Under the pieces are notes generated by a model. It ran no database searches. It was not told where the DNA came from and saw only the letters and a program-made list of their open reading frames with translations. From contig BSYQ01000005.1 of the NCBI GenBank assembly GCA_030272585.1, forward strand, positions 1,736,001 to 1,800,000: a stretch of DNA of 64,000 nucleotides, written 5' to 3'. The translations under genes and the position numbers were made by a program. Source of the DNA: Bryopsis sp. KO-2023 (lineage: Eukaryota > Chlorophyta > Ulvophyceae > Bryopsidales > Bryopsidaceae). Position 1 is the first letter of the stretch. Each line of letters opens with the position of its first letter. Below, in pieces: positions 40,723 through 52,837 of this stretch.

Positions 40723-43317
40723 ATGTTTCGCCAGATACTGGGTCTGGCGGCGGCGTTGGCGCCGCCGATTCCCAGTGGGCTGTTGAGGAGGAGCGCTTGT
40801 TCTTGTCTGGACGTGGGCAAACGAGCCAATCTGCTGCACAGTCCTGAACCCGCCACCGTTTCGAAATACGACGTTCATATTCTCTTGCGGCTGCCCCAAG
40901 CAACAGGTTGATGAACAAATATGCGATACAAACATTCTGCCCACGTGGCGTTCGCGTTTGGTGCGCTTGATGGCTTGTCGAATTTTCGTTGGACTTTATG
41001 CCTTCCTGCCTTATGTTTCGACCCTCCGAAAAGCGTCAAAAGAACGAAAATGAATGGAAATCTGGGTGAAAACGTAACGCTTTGGAACGAAAACGGGTCA
41101 GGGCAAAAATTAATTGAAAAATCGAAAAATTTAAGAATTGAAAAGACGATTACGATGACTTTTTTTTTTTTTTTTTCAAAAATACATGACATCGAGTCTT
41201 TGAGAAAACAAAAAAAACTGAGTGAAAATAAAAACAAAAAAAATAATAATAATGATAAATAATAATGAGTGATTTGTTCTCCCACACTGGATGATTGATT
41301 CTAAACTCTTTCTGATTCGAAAGTTTTTGATAAGTTTTCAATTAAAATACTCATTACTGTGTTTGAAAAAGGTGTTACTTTCAACGGATGCCGGTGGCCA
41401 GCGGTGGTGGAGAAAGAAGCAGCCTTCGTTCAAGTTTTCGCCACGCTGGCAGCCTTTCTTGGAAAAGCCGAGGATCATGACATCAAATTCAAATTAACGG
41501 CCTTTGAACCCGTGGAGGGGGGGCCGAAATTGAAAAGGGACGAATGCGGGGTCATCTTGTTTCCACACGGTAGCTGAAAAAATAAAATTCACAGAAAAAG
41601 CAAAAAATCAAAAATGAAAACTAACGGGTACAGGAGTATTGAAAAAAAAGAAAAAAAAGCTTCAGACATTTTTTTAGAAAAAAAAGAAAAAAAAGCTCCA
41701 GTTGTTTTCGTGGGTGGGTGGGTTCTTTTTCTGTTTTTTTTGTTTTATTATATTTCACATGAATAACATCGACGTGGAGAGCCCTGACATGGGCAGCCTG
41801 CACAAACGAGCGATATGTTTTTTCCATTATTTTATCATTCTGATCGTTTTTTTGTTCGTTTTTTTTTTTTGAAGGGGCAGAATACCTCCGCTTGAAAGTC
41901 AGTCAACTGGTCGACGTGCTGCGGCTCCATCTGACAGATGTCAGTCCCCGCGAACTGCCGAAAATCAGAACGTCTTTGCCCAACCCTTTGGATTGCAACA
42001 ACATGATGCACTTCCTGGTGTGTGCCCATGGATCCAGGGATTCACGCTGTGGAAAAATCGGCACGAAAGTGGCTGCCAAACTCCACGACATCGCGTTGAG
42101 AAAAAACCTCCGAACGTCGGCCAGAGTTTTGGAATGCTCCCACATCGGAGGGCACAAGGTAAAGACTTGTGTTTTTTTTTTCAAAACTTTTTTAAGTTGG
42201 AAATCCTAGCAAGTGAGGTGGAGCTTGTTGCATCGACCCCTCAATCCTTCGGGAGGAATTTGCTTTCCAGCCGATTATTATCCCCCCCAAAAAAGGGAAA
42301 ATAATCTTCTTATTATTATTATCAGTATTATTATTATGCAATCTTTTTCGAATTGAGGTACCACTTTTGACGGGGTGTTTGAACAACTCTTCCGATGCAA
42401 TCCTCTGCTGGCCCGAAACTCTTTTTCACTCTCTTTTTTTTCCAATTTCAAGAGTTGCCCACAGAAATCACCATGAAACCGCTTTGTGCCGTGCTCTGTG
42501 CAGTATGCTGGAAATGTCGTGGTTTATTTCCCTCGAAGCCCCAACAATGGAGACTGGTTTGGAGGAATCAACGAACAAAATTGCGGAAAACTTTTGGATC
42601 AACTCACAACGAAAGAGGTAGGTTGCAGAAACATTATTGGGCCATGTTTAGAACAAGCATTCGATAACACTCCAACCGACCATCCAACCTGGGTGTCGAA
42701 TTGACTGTTCCATCCAGTTTGCTGGCTCGATTCAATATCTTATGATCGATGGGAGGTCGATGATTACTTCCAACTGTTTTTTTTCGTTTTAGATTGGCGA
42801 AAATGGCTTGGAGAGTGATTTCCTGAGGAAGTGCTGGCGTGGAAAAATGGGGTTGACTATCGATGAACAGTTGCAGCACATCCACGGTTCTGGCTTGCCC
42901 ACTTTGCCTGAAATTCCAGACGAAGAGCCCCCAGCAACCTCGAACATTGCTGAAGTCTTTCCTCGTTCACGGAATGCCACCACAAATGATTTGACTCAAG
43001 AGGAGCGCGTCGGCAGTGGCGATGCTGTGGGGTCAATGGATGGGTTGCATGTTGATGTTGATGCAAATGTGGATGACAGGGACCACCAACATGATGTCGA
43101 TTTTGATGGGTCGAATCAGTTGCTGGAAGGTGGCAGCGGGGAGGAGGATGGTAAAAATGAATATGAGGGTGATTTTGATGGGTCGAATCCGTTGCTGGAA
43201 GGCGGCAGTGGGGAGGAGGAGGATAGCGATGTTGAGTTTGAGGAATTCGAGGAGGATGTGGATGATATTGCCGATGCTGGGGGGGGTGGGAGAGTCGTTG
43301 AGGTGAAAAGCGTCTGA
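40723..43317 (+). CDS. Sucrase/ferredoxin-like (AIM32/APD1-type) thioredoxin-fold protein, 5 exons
   Basis: 434 residues from exons 40723-40906, 41372-41569, 41875-42158, 42504-42617 and 42793-43317; phases agree. The Suc_Fer family has thioredoxin-like ferredoxin folds that bind a [2Fe-2S] cluster with two Cys and two His (as in Apd1 and Aim32). Here those are CAHGSRDSRCG (Cys about 177 and 186) and HIGGHKYAGNVVVYFP (His about 216 and 220). The N-terminus (MFRQILGLAAALAPPIPSGL LRRS, written with a break) is Arg/Ala/Ser-rich and acid-free, suggesting an organelle presequence. The last exon adds about 140 mostly acidic, disordered residues with a duplicated DFDGSNxLLEGGSGEE unit, not part of the family core. 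The exon 2 acceptor (TTGAAAAAG) lacks a good pyrimidine tract. Confidence 0.88.
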
Positions 43318-43866
43318 AGATTTTTCGAATTGATTTGTGGGGATAGAAAGGGGTGTTTAGCGGGGAGTGGGGCAGATCAGTGGGGCCGTTTGTAAAAGAA
43401 GACGTGTGCGTACATGTGTTGTGCTTTTTGGCGAATTGGGACTTCGAATGTGGATGAAAGTTTTTTGTGTCGGAAATTTTGCAGCAAAATTTGTAGGAAG
43501 ACCTCAAAAAGTTAATCGATCGGAAAATTGAGATCGGTTGCATGTGGATATCGGGTTTCCCAGTCCTCCTCCCCCGATTTTTATTCTTTTTTTGTTTGTG
43601 CTTGGCAGACAGAGTGAATTTTTCACTTTTTCGCCGAGGGGATGAGGGAAAAATGCATAAATCTGCCAGAATAATAGGAAAACGATAAGGGCAAAAAGAA
43701 ATCGTAGATGTGTGCTAAAATGAGAATGAAAACCAGAACAGAAGTTTACATATGCAAACAGGTTTTTGTTTTTCAATTTTCATTCCTTCCGATTTCCCAC
43801 ATCCATGGGGTGCAAGAAAGCCAGGCACCCTTGGCAGACTTGGCGTTGGTGCCGACTTTGCTGAAG
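43318..43866. other. 3' flank of the Suc_Fer-like gene, no gene seen
   Basis: No exon-like stretch. It should contain the 3' UTR of the gene to the left. Confidence 0.4.
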
Positions 43867-43947
43867 TAAACTGCACAAACAAACAAACAAACAAACAAAC
43901 AATATTGCATTATATTGTTTGTTTGTTTGTTTGTTAAACTGCACAAA
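43867..43947. repeat. 55-bp palindromic insertion with 13-bp direct repeats
   Basis: TAAACTGCACAAA occurs at 43867-43879 and 43935-43947. Between them 43880-43934 is (CAAA)n, then AATATTGCATTATATTG, then (TTTG)n, so the insert is nearly its own reverse complement. The direct repeats look like a target-site duplication. Confidence 0.75.
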
Positions 43948-44045
43948 GGAATACCTTCTGGAGCTTAAATTAGAGAACCTCGAATGCTAATAGCCAAAAA
44001 CAAAAACAAAAACGCCTATTGGCTTTATGAAAGCCAACAGGCAAC

Positions 44046-44491
44046 CAGGGTTGCCAAAAACGTATTTTACTTTAATACGTCGACAATATTATTCGGGTAT
44101 TATACGTTCAAGGTATTTAATACGAGAAAAATACGCCAAAAATACGTGAATTCAAATGTTGAAATAGAGACGCACAATGTCAAAAACCAGTTTTAAAATA
44201 GACTCCACACACAACCAAACACAAAGAACGCGACGACACTTAATAACAGTTCGAGGTGGTACCTACAGTTTCTACACAATATCACCATCGACTTTTTCCA
44301 ATGACCCGAGGCGTTGAAAAAAGTCGCTGGCTCGAAAAAATCGACTTTTTTCAACGCCTTGGGTCACTCTGTCTCGATATCAAGGTGTCACGTGATAGAA
44401 TTCGCGTATTTTATCCGTATAATACGTTTGACTATTTATACGCGTATAAACGTATCAAACTCGAGTTTTATACGCGTATTTTGCAACCCTG
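44046..44491. mobile_element. hAT-like MITE with internal hairpin
   Basis: 446 bp flanked by the 8-bp direct repeat CAGGCAAC (44038-44045 and 44492-44499). The termini are CAGGGTTGC and GCAACCCTG; inward similarity is imperfect, with TACG(CG)TAT motifs near both ends. An 8-bp duplication and CAGGG ends are typical of hAT elements. In the middle a 25-bp inverted repeat (44302-44326 with 44342-44366, one mismatch, 15-base loop) forms a strong hairpin. There is no ORF. Confidence 0.8.
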
Positions 44492-45229
44492 CAGGCAACA
44501 ATTGTTGCAACGTGCGGAAAATATATATCCAACGAATACATAATGCAGGTATTAAAAATACACATATTGATGCAAGGGAGGCTTGCTTAACTGGTTCAAA
44601 CTTCGAGGGAAGCCGTGCCCCCAACTGGAAAAGAACCGCCACCAAAAATAGAACCAGAAAGTGTAGCACTACAGCAGCAAGTTGCATACCTTGTAAGTAG
44701 TTACTGGCAAGGTTATCGTCACTGAAAGTATATTGCGCCTTTGCCTTGCATTTTTGCCTTGCACTGCTCATTCAGAGTCTGGAAACCCACGGCTTTCTGT
44801 TTTCTACTCCGCAAAAACTTGCGCAACTCTACTTGTGATTGCACCCCGAGTCGACGCGCAATTCCTGTGGCAGCAGTTTGCTTGATAATCTATTCAGGTA
44901 GGTGGCTGGGGCTATGCGTGTCGTCGTCTGTGTTTTCCGGGGAGCGGCTGTTTCTCAAGACTTACAGTGAGGCTTCCTCTTCTATTGTTCCACAGAATGA
45001 CAAGGATGCAACTCGCCGACCTTCTCAAAATGCTTGAAATGTCGCTTTGAAAGCTTGCAGCACACCTCGTCCTCGAACGAGGTCGTTCTACGAGGCGCTC
45101 CGGAAAAAGTGTGGTGCGCTCCGCTAGACTGAGCTCGGCTGTGGAAGTTCCACGAAAGCCTCTCAGCTTGGAGGCAAAGCACATCGCCACCGACATCGTC
45201 GTAGAAGAAGCTTTCTGGACGCGCGTTTC

Positions 45230-45740
45230 GAGGCGCAGGGAGTTCAGGGGACAGGTTCCTCCGGAACTGTTTACAGGGCGAGGGACACGGCAACCGGAGC
45301 ATGGTCGCCGTCAAGGAGATCAGGGCGAGCCGGAAGTCGCGAGAAGGCCAAAACGAGGCGGCCATGCTCCAAAGGATGGCGCACTCGCCGGTTGTCGTGA
45401 ACCTGCACGGGTTCTATGACGACGTCGAGACCGAGGACCCCCAAGCAAAGGTCTCGTGCGTCGTCATGGACCTTCTCGAGGGAGGCACTCTCGAGAGTCC
45501 TTGAGCTCAAGGACTTCGTGCAGGTACGAAAACACAGTAAAGCTGAAAGGCGCATGAGCAGCACTCATGTGTGTAACACTGAAAAAAAAACACATCTGCA
45601 CCATTGATATGCAAACCAGGAAGAGTCTGTGTGTTAATGGGATGTTTTGCCTCCAGGACAATGGACCCCTCAACGATGACCGTTGGGCTGCCGAGGTTTT
45701 TGGCAGGAAGTACACCCACCCGTATGGTCCGTAGTGGGAC
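45230..45740 (+). pseudogene. Protein kinase N-lobe pseudogene
   Basis: Kinase subdomain I appears as GTGSSGTVYRARDTATG (from 45250). Subdomain II, MVAVKEIRASRKS, follows in another frame at 45301, with the C-helix Glu in QNEAAMLQRM and the hinge CVVMDLLEGGTLE. The next helix, VLELKDFVQ, is back in the first frame (45497-45523). A good donor CAG|GTACGA and an acceptor CCTCCAG at about 45657 lead to DNGPLNDDRWAAEVFG, which then meets a stop. So two compensating single-base shifts break the frame and the C-lobe is missing. Sequencing error is the alternative for the shifts, but the lost C-lobe argues for decay. Confidence 0.65.
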
Positions 45741-45880
45741 TGTCCTGTTCCACCTTCGGTTCGCCAGGATGCCATTCTGGGATAAAATGGAAATGCATTC
45801 AACTTGAGGAGTGGCATTTCAGATAGATATTTAAACTAAAACATGCATCGTGTTGGAAAGAATTGGGGGTCGACAAACAC

Positions 45881-46036
45881 AATGAAAGCTCTTTTTCTGG
45901 TTTTTTTTGGGGGGGCATCCTTTTTTTCACCCACAATGAAAGCTCTGTTTCTGTTTTTTTGGGGGGGGGCATCCTTTTTTTCACCCAATGAAAGCTCTTT
46001 TTCTGGTTTTTTTGGGGGGGCATCCTTTTTTTCACC
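45881..46036. repeat. Tandem repeat, three units of about 52 bp
   Basis: Units begin AATGAAAGCTCTTTTTCTGG at 45881, 45935 and 45987 and contain a T-run, G-run, CATCC, T-run, TTCACCC. They differ mainly in homopolymer length. Confidence 0.9.
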
Positions 46037-46540
46037 GCAGCTGGGTGGTCTCTGAAAAGTGGTTTCCAATACGCTTTGACTGAATACCATGAATACTAGT
46101 CATGGTGGTAATACGTTAACAAAAGGAGATTTTGGAATGTGAATAAATAAATAAATAAAATTACATATTTAAAAAAAAAAGTTGAAAAAAAAAATACTTT
46201 AGTAACATTTATGCAACGTGGTCTTGCTTGCGGGACTGAGTTAGTGTTGCAATAGATAGAATTGAAGCATGTAATGGGTTGTATTGCCAGCCTGTTGAGC
46301 GTTGTTTACAGTGAAAAGACAATGCTATGCTAAGCCGCGTTTTCCCCCAAAACCACCCCCCCCCCCCTTTTCCAATCACCTTATCCTCAACCACTTATCA
46401 TTCCATCAAATTTCTGAAATCCATCGAATCCCAACCCCACAGAATTCGTTTTTCTCTTTTTGGTAAAGGATATCTTGTATCGGGGAGGAGAAATAGTTCT
46501 TAACACTATTTTCCCAATCGTCTTTTTCTTCTTTTTTTTC
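46037..46540. other. Intergenic, no gene seen
   Basis: AT-rich with an AAAT run at 46143-46160 and a C10 run at 46358; no exon-like sequence. Confidence 0.4.
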
Positions 46541-47659
46541 TCAATCGAATTCCCTCAAAAGAGCATCCACTTCTTCGACCAGCGCCAAATCCTCGTCCAC
46601 ATCCACATCCGTGTTACCTGTGACCGCCCCCTTACCATCACTGTCGACATTCAACCCCTCCGATTTATCAGCATTCACCAAAGCATCAATCTCACTCACG
46701 TTCCAATCCCCCAAATTTCCAGCAGCCATTTCATCCCTCTCCGCCTGACCGGCCCATTCCAAAATCAACCGCTCGTTTGGATCGGCCACGGTGTAAGCAT
46801 CCGTCCCGATTTTGTGGATTTTTCCAGTCAGCAAGGTACCCCCCAATCGCCTCCGCTTGGCGAGGGTTTCCCGGACTTCCCCTGAGCTCTCGCTGCATGT
46901 GTCATCCTCAGCTTCTTCTTCTCGGCTTCTTTTGCTGGATGTTTGGGCGTCGGGACCTTCCGAGTCTGACCCCCCCGCCACATCCGCTTCTGTGCTTGCG
47001 CTCATCGAAGAATGGGTTTGATCGTTTTTCCCGTCTCTGAGGCATTCCAGGGCCGCCCGAAGGATTTTTTCCTCCAGCTGTGCATACAGTGGGGGGGAGG
47101 GAAACTCTTTTTTAGTTTTTAAACAAGGATCGATATAGAAAATGAACAGGATTGGATGCGATAATGGATTCAACGGGGAGATTCAAGTGGGAAGGACGAT
47201 TATTTTTCTATATTATATTATATTTATTATATATATATATATCCAATCGAACTCTTCCAATAATGGTTTGCATCAACACACCGAAAGACCATCGCTCACA
47301 AACAGTTGTATTTCTGATTTCAACGGAAAAAAAATAAAAAATCGTTCAAACATAGCAGTTGATTTCCGTATTTTTGTTTGATTTTTGTGGCCCGCACATG
47401 ATTTCGAAAAAAGAAAAAAAAGGGGAGGGGGGAGATTGTATTTTTTCGGGTTCAACAGACTCAAACTTACAATTTTCTTTTCTCCAAAAAAAAAAAAAAA
47501 ATCTGCTTCAAAAGAAAAACGATTGCATTTACATTTAATATATTGCACCTTCAATCGCCCGATTGCATCCGAGATTTTGGACCGGAATTCCCGTAATGCT
47601 GTCACTTCAATTTCCAATCCATTTTTCACCCCCTTTGTTGTACAAAAACCAAAAAACAT
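46541..47659 (-). CDS. Unidentified charged, probably nuclear protein (2 exons seen)
   Basis: I do not recognise it. Last exon 47077-46541 (acceptor GCACAG, stop TGA) and previous exon ending at 47549 (TTGAAG|GTGCAA) join in phase 0. The upstream exon may begin at an in-frame ATG at 47659 or at an acceptor AAAG near 47635. The joined N-terminal part is helical (EIEVTALREFRSKISDAIGR, LEEKILRAALECLRDGK). It is followed by an acidic/Ser stretch, a basic cluster LAKRRRLGG that could be a nuclear signal, a short folded-looking part (GKIHKIGTDAYTVADPNERL), and an acidic Asp/Val-rich tail ending in a helix (ALVEEVDALLREFD). More 5' exons may exist near 48130-48165, where a splice donor GAAG|GTAATT follows a helical coding-like stretch. 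Confidence 0.55.
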
Positions 47660-48434
47660 ACGCTGTCATTTTATTTATTTTTTATTTCATTTTTTTTATT
47701 TTATTTTATTTTTTTTTAGTTGGAAAGCAGAAAATCAACATGAACAACAGTGAGGACCCCCCCCCAAAAAATAAAATAATAAAATAAATAAAAAAATTGC
47801 ACATCAGATTTTTCACCCATCAATATATGACTGTCCAAAATAAAATATATATCGATAAAGATAACTCCATAATTAATAAATTTCCAACAGAACACTTTTT
47901 CACCCATCAACTGCCCAGTGTTTTTTCTCCCCTGTCTCTCAGGCACATTAGAATGGAAAACAAAAGATGCGTAACATCCAAAATAAACAAGAGCTGCGAC
48001 AATCAAGATCTTGAAAAAAAAAGGCAACAAAACACCGAATCCTTACGGACGCCTTTCGTCGACGCCAGGTTCCTGATGAAAACGGGAGCGCATTCGCATT
48101 CACAGAATTACCTTCGCGTTCACGATGTACGTCCCTCTGTGCCCGAGCCGCATCGAAAGCCTTCACAACAACAAAAAAACACGCTCAGCGCAAATCAAAT
48201 CGACCTTCTCTTTCCCCCTTTTCGATAAATAGTCGACTTGCTGAAAATAGTCGATTCTTTCCCCCCCCACCGCCAGGGTCTATGACGTGATCACTTGTAC
48301 CGTGTTTCCAACAGAGAATCTGGCATTGGCGGAATTCCGCCAAGCCTGCCTCTCACTACACTACAATAACATCAGGCCTTGTTTTGTTTCTTCTTCCTCC
48401 CCCGACTGTAGAATTCCAGAAACTCCTCGTCGCC
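47660..48434. other. Divergent intergenic region
   Basis: It lies between the charged protein gene (-) and the heme-oxygenase-like gene (+) and may contain the first exon of the former (48130-48165, minus). AT-rich with poly-A/T runs. No other gene seen. Confidence 0.4.
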
Positions 48435-51400
48435 ATGTCGAACGCATTCGCTTGCACTCGTTTCGCCAGCAGCCGTCCTTTGATCGGTTCTCGAAAGAGG
48501 TTGTCCGCTCAATCCTTGAACGTGAGTCGAACGCAAGAAACAGAAAACCGCATCGCTGTCTCAAGGGACGCTCATTCTATGCGGAAGGTTTTCGTACCGT
48601 CGAGGATTGACAACACTCGGCCTCTGTCGCTCCTTTGTGTTTTGAAATTTATTTCGATTTGTGGATAGGCGAAGTCTTTGGGTCCTCGCCGCCAAACAGT
48701 CGGTACGTTATTCAACAAAATCTTAAAACGGTCACGTGATAAGAACGCCGATGCTTTTGTAATATTCCCAGGTTTCTTCCCTGGTTGGTTGCTTTTGCTT
48801 GCTTGCTTGTTGTTTTGGTTTTTTAAGTAATGGACATGAAAACAAAGTACTGATGGAATCAATACATTCTTTTTGCTTTTCATTTCATCCGTGGATTTCT
48901 TTGTTATATTTTCTCAGAACTACTTTTTTTCAGGACCATTTTTTCTCAATTCCAGCATGAATTTTTTGGAATAAATTTACTAGATATGTTTCTAGTTTTG
49001 GTTCAAAAAAACATAAAAAAAGCGATCCATCCGAATATATTTGCATGTATATGTTTTTTATTTTCATTTTCTGACTCTCAACTCTCTTGTTGGTCTAAAA
49101 TATATTTCTTACATTTTCGTTCATTCTTTTTTTTTTTTTTACCTTGCAGTCGGGGCTCTGCAATTGGACAGGCCCACCCTCGGTTTTTCCAGCCATTCCA
49201 CTGCCAAATTGATTTCTAAAGAAACCGTTACGGAGCTTGAGGTTGGATGCATGGATGTCAAATTCTCATCGAAAAAATAAACAAAAAAAAAAAACATGCA
49301 AAAAAAAACAGACTTCCTCAACATTTTTCTATTTTTCACATTTTTTTCATTTTTGAAGGACGAGCTCTATGTGAGCGAAGGAGTGGCTGCTGTTCGACGG
49401 TTCAATTCCGCCTTGTGCAATTTGACCTCCGAGAATTGGGGTAATTTTTTTTAATTTCTTTTTTAAATGTTGTTTTGTTCTGTTTGCTCGGATGGATTGT
49501 TTTGATTTCGTTTTGAAAAAAACGAAATCAAATTACACTCCATTTTTTTTCGCCAACCTACACCATATTCGTAGCATTCCAGTATAAATCATTGTACATC
49601 TTCTTCTTTGGGTGTAATCCTCGTTTAGAAGGATTTCATGAACTCAATTTTCTTTCTTTTCTGTATATTAATATCGATACATTTAAATTTTTCTTCTCTC
49701 AAAATTCAAGGTGGCTGATTTCTTTTTTGCGTTTTGACAATTCGCAAGTGCTGGACACCGCTTTTTTTTCCCCCACAGTACAGTATATCTCTTATGCAGC
49801 GATGTATTTTTGAGATATTTTGGACAATCAAAATTGAAGTGGATGTGTGTGTGGCTTTTTTTTTTCTATGTCTGACAATCAGAGGAAAAACTCCGACCAG
49901 TTTTTAACGAATGGTGCTACAACCTGGAGTCTTTCAACCCAGCTTTCACTGCGGTGCTTTTGAAGGTAGCCATTCAGTTTCAAAGAATGCAGCATGAACG
50001 CCCACCAAAGCCATCCGTTGTTTTTCGCTTTTCTTTTCTTTCTGGGTCAAAAAAATATTTTTTTCCTCCTCACTTTTGGCAATTTTTTTATTGTTCTTTC
50101 AAGGCAAAGAACATTCAACGAAATGAGCCGGTCCGATTGCAACAAAAACGTTTCTTTTGAAAAAAATGAAAACTAACAAAGTAAAAATAATAATAATAAA
50201 AATAACACGGCGAAGTTTCGACATTGCGTCGACTCCTGAAGGTCTCCGTGTTACCAATATCTATATTTATATATTTATTTATACTTATATTTATATACAT
50301 ATTTCTTTGGCCAATATCAATTATATTTATATACAAATATTTGGTCAATATTTTGAAGGTTCAGCAAACCGTTGGTGTGAGCGACTATTGCCGAAGGGAT
50401 GACGCTCTCAAGAATTTGATTCAGCCATTGGCTGGAGAGTACGGGATGCACAATGGCCAGGAGCAAGGTTGCTGGAAAATCTTTTTTTTTTTTTAATAAC
50501 AGTTTCTTTTTCTCGTTGCTTGTGTTTAGAAACGAATTGACATTTTTGCGAATTCAATTGAACATAAATGATTGATCAAGGATTTAAAAAAAAAAAAAAA
50601 AAGATTCAAGAAAGGCCCCAGTGAAGCCCTCCAACCGACACACTAATTCTATTATTATTTTTTAATTATTATTTTTGTTTTTCCTTTTTTTCAAGAAAGT
50701 AAACAGTTGTTGGCTACGTTTATGTCTGTCGCATTAACAACCCATTTCCTAAACCTCGTATTTCATCATTCCAAGGAAAAAAAAACTGTAATTTTTTGTC
50801 CATTCATTTATTCATTTACTTTACTTTGTTTTTTTTTGTTCCTGCTCAGCCAAAACTCATCGTCAATTGTTCTGCGAATTCTACACTTCGCTGTTCAGAG
50901 AAAGCGTCCAGGATTTGTTGGCGGAAGGGGTTCGGCCCATCGGCTCGGAATTGATGTTCGAGCAAATGATGAGGGATATCCTGGGGGGCGGAGAATGTAT
51001 CACCCCTGTGGAAAAAGCCTCCTATGCTTTGGGGTATAACCTGGCCATCGAATACTTGGCCCAGTGGGAAAAAGGCACCATGCTGGAGTCGTTTCAAACT
51101 TTGGACAAGAAAATATTCTCAAAGGCAGGGCTGGACGTCGAATGGACCTTCCTCGAGGTTCATGCCGTCGGTAGGTTGTCTGATTTTAAGGTCTTTTTCT
51201 TCATTTTGTTTCTGGGGTGAGTGGGTAGGGGGGAGTTTTTGAATGTGTTTTTGATTGGATGAAAGGGGGGGGGGGAGGGGCAGGGTTGACTGTGTGATTG
51301 ATTCAATGATTTGTTTGCTTGAATTGTGGGGTGAATTCAGAGGAGGGTATTTCCTGACATAGTAAACTGTGCACATATTTTTATAACGATGTTTTTCATG

Positions 51401-51885
51401 GAAAAATGAGAATGTTTTTCGGAATGTTTTTTATGGAGACTTGAACCCTCCTGTGGGCCGTCATACTGGCGAAATGAGAATATAATTCTTTAATAAATGA
51501 GTACAAATTGATTAAGTCATGTTCAATTGACATCGGGCAAACTTGCCCGACAAGGCCATCCACAATGAAAAAATCCAGCTCCGCTTCCAGCTCAATATAG
51601 TCGGTTATACAATAAATGAGAATAGATTTAAAAAATGTATGAGAATGTATATTAAAAAAAAGTGATATAACTATGTGATTTGGGGATTTTTTTTAATTGA
51701 TTGATTATTTTTTTTATTTTATTTTTTTTCGCACACCAGATGAAGTGGAGCATGCCGAGATTGGACATGATGCTGTTTTGAGTTTCGTTCCACAAAATCA
51801 CATGCACATCGTCAAGAGGGCCATGCATGACCATGACAAAGATTTCGCAGTTTTCTACAATAAATTGGCATCCATGATCGAATGA
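48435..51885 (+). CDS. Heme-oxygenase-fold (Haem_oxygenas_2 / iron-containing redox-like) protein, plastid-type, 8 exons
   Basis: 317 residues from exons 48435-48521, 48669-48702, 49150-49241, 49359-49440, 49883-49965, 50359-50467, 50850-51170 and 51740-51885; all phases agree. The first about 45 residues (MSNAFACTRFASSRPLIGSR...) are rich in Ser, Arg and Ala like a transit peptide. The rest is all-helical. The diagnostic part is near the C-terminus: FLEVHAVDEVEHAEIGHDAV, an H-x3-D/E-x2-H style set of ligands with an upstream Glu (CEFYTSLFRES), as in heme-oxygenase-like di-iron enzymes (CADD, UndA, DUF3865 group). The substrate cannot be predicted. A non-enzymatic TENA-like protein is the main alternative. 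Introns are T-rich with very short exons (34 bp in exon 2). Confidence 0.75.
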
Positions 51886-52837
51886 AAAAAAAAAGGGGGC
51901 GAAAAGTATTTTCTTTTTCTTTTTCCACCACATTTTTCTCGGGGGAAAAAGAACAAAGAAAAAAACAACAGTCATTTTTTTTTCTCAAGAGTTGGGGTCA
52001 GGAGGAAAGAAAAGAATGCATGGGGTAAAAGAAAAAATTTACAGGAGAGTGAGGATGGATCTTGCTTTCCTGGAAATGTTTACGGATGAAGTTTTATTGG
52101 ATGTCTTTCTTGTGGCATCGAATCGCTTGTTTTTTGGAAATTTCTGCCGGGGATTTTTGTGGATTGTTTTGAAAGTATGGTTGGGCTTGTATTTTCTTGG
52201 GGACGTTGATCAATGTTTTGGGGGCCAATGTAAGAATTTCTTCGACCAAGTTTCTGTGTGTTAGTTTTCTGCTCACAACAAATCAAACAAATGTATAGAG
52301 TAATTATTATACCAATAATAATTGTTGCACCATGTGGAGGACTGTCTTGGGTGGCGTTTCAGATAATTTCGAAAGAACCGAGAAGAAAAGCACTGCTTTA
52401 AAAACCAAAGAAAACATCCCAACGTGTCCTGATCGAAAAAAGGACATTCTTCCCCATTTCTGTCCCAGTTGCTTTTTTTTTTTTTCACGGGTGGTGCTTT
52501 TCAAACCCTGGGCGAGATTGGGTCCTCGACGATTTCCTGGATCTCCACATGGAGGTGCTCCTCGTGGACCTGGTCAGAAGTCGAAACAACGTGAAATTTT
52601 ATTTATTTTTATTTTTTTGAAGAAAACAATCATTAAAAAGCGGCTTTGCCCCAGAATCAACCATAATCGTTTGTCCATCCCACGATTCGTGCCCCAATAA
52701 AAACTAAAAAAGCTAAAAACTATGTGAAAAATTGAAACGAAGGGGGGCACATCCACACTGGTTGCAATGCAAGCATATCTTTTGACACATGCAAGAACAG
52801 AGAGGGAAAAAAACATTCACTCGCCAATTATCATTTT
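51886..52837. other. Convergent intergenic region, no gene seen
   Basis: 3' flanks of the heme-oxygenase-like gene (+) and the thrombospondin-repeat gene (-). Poly-A/T runs; no phased exon found. Confidence 0.45.
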
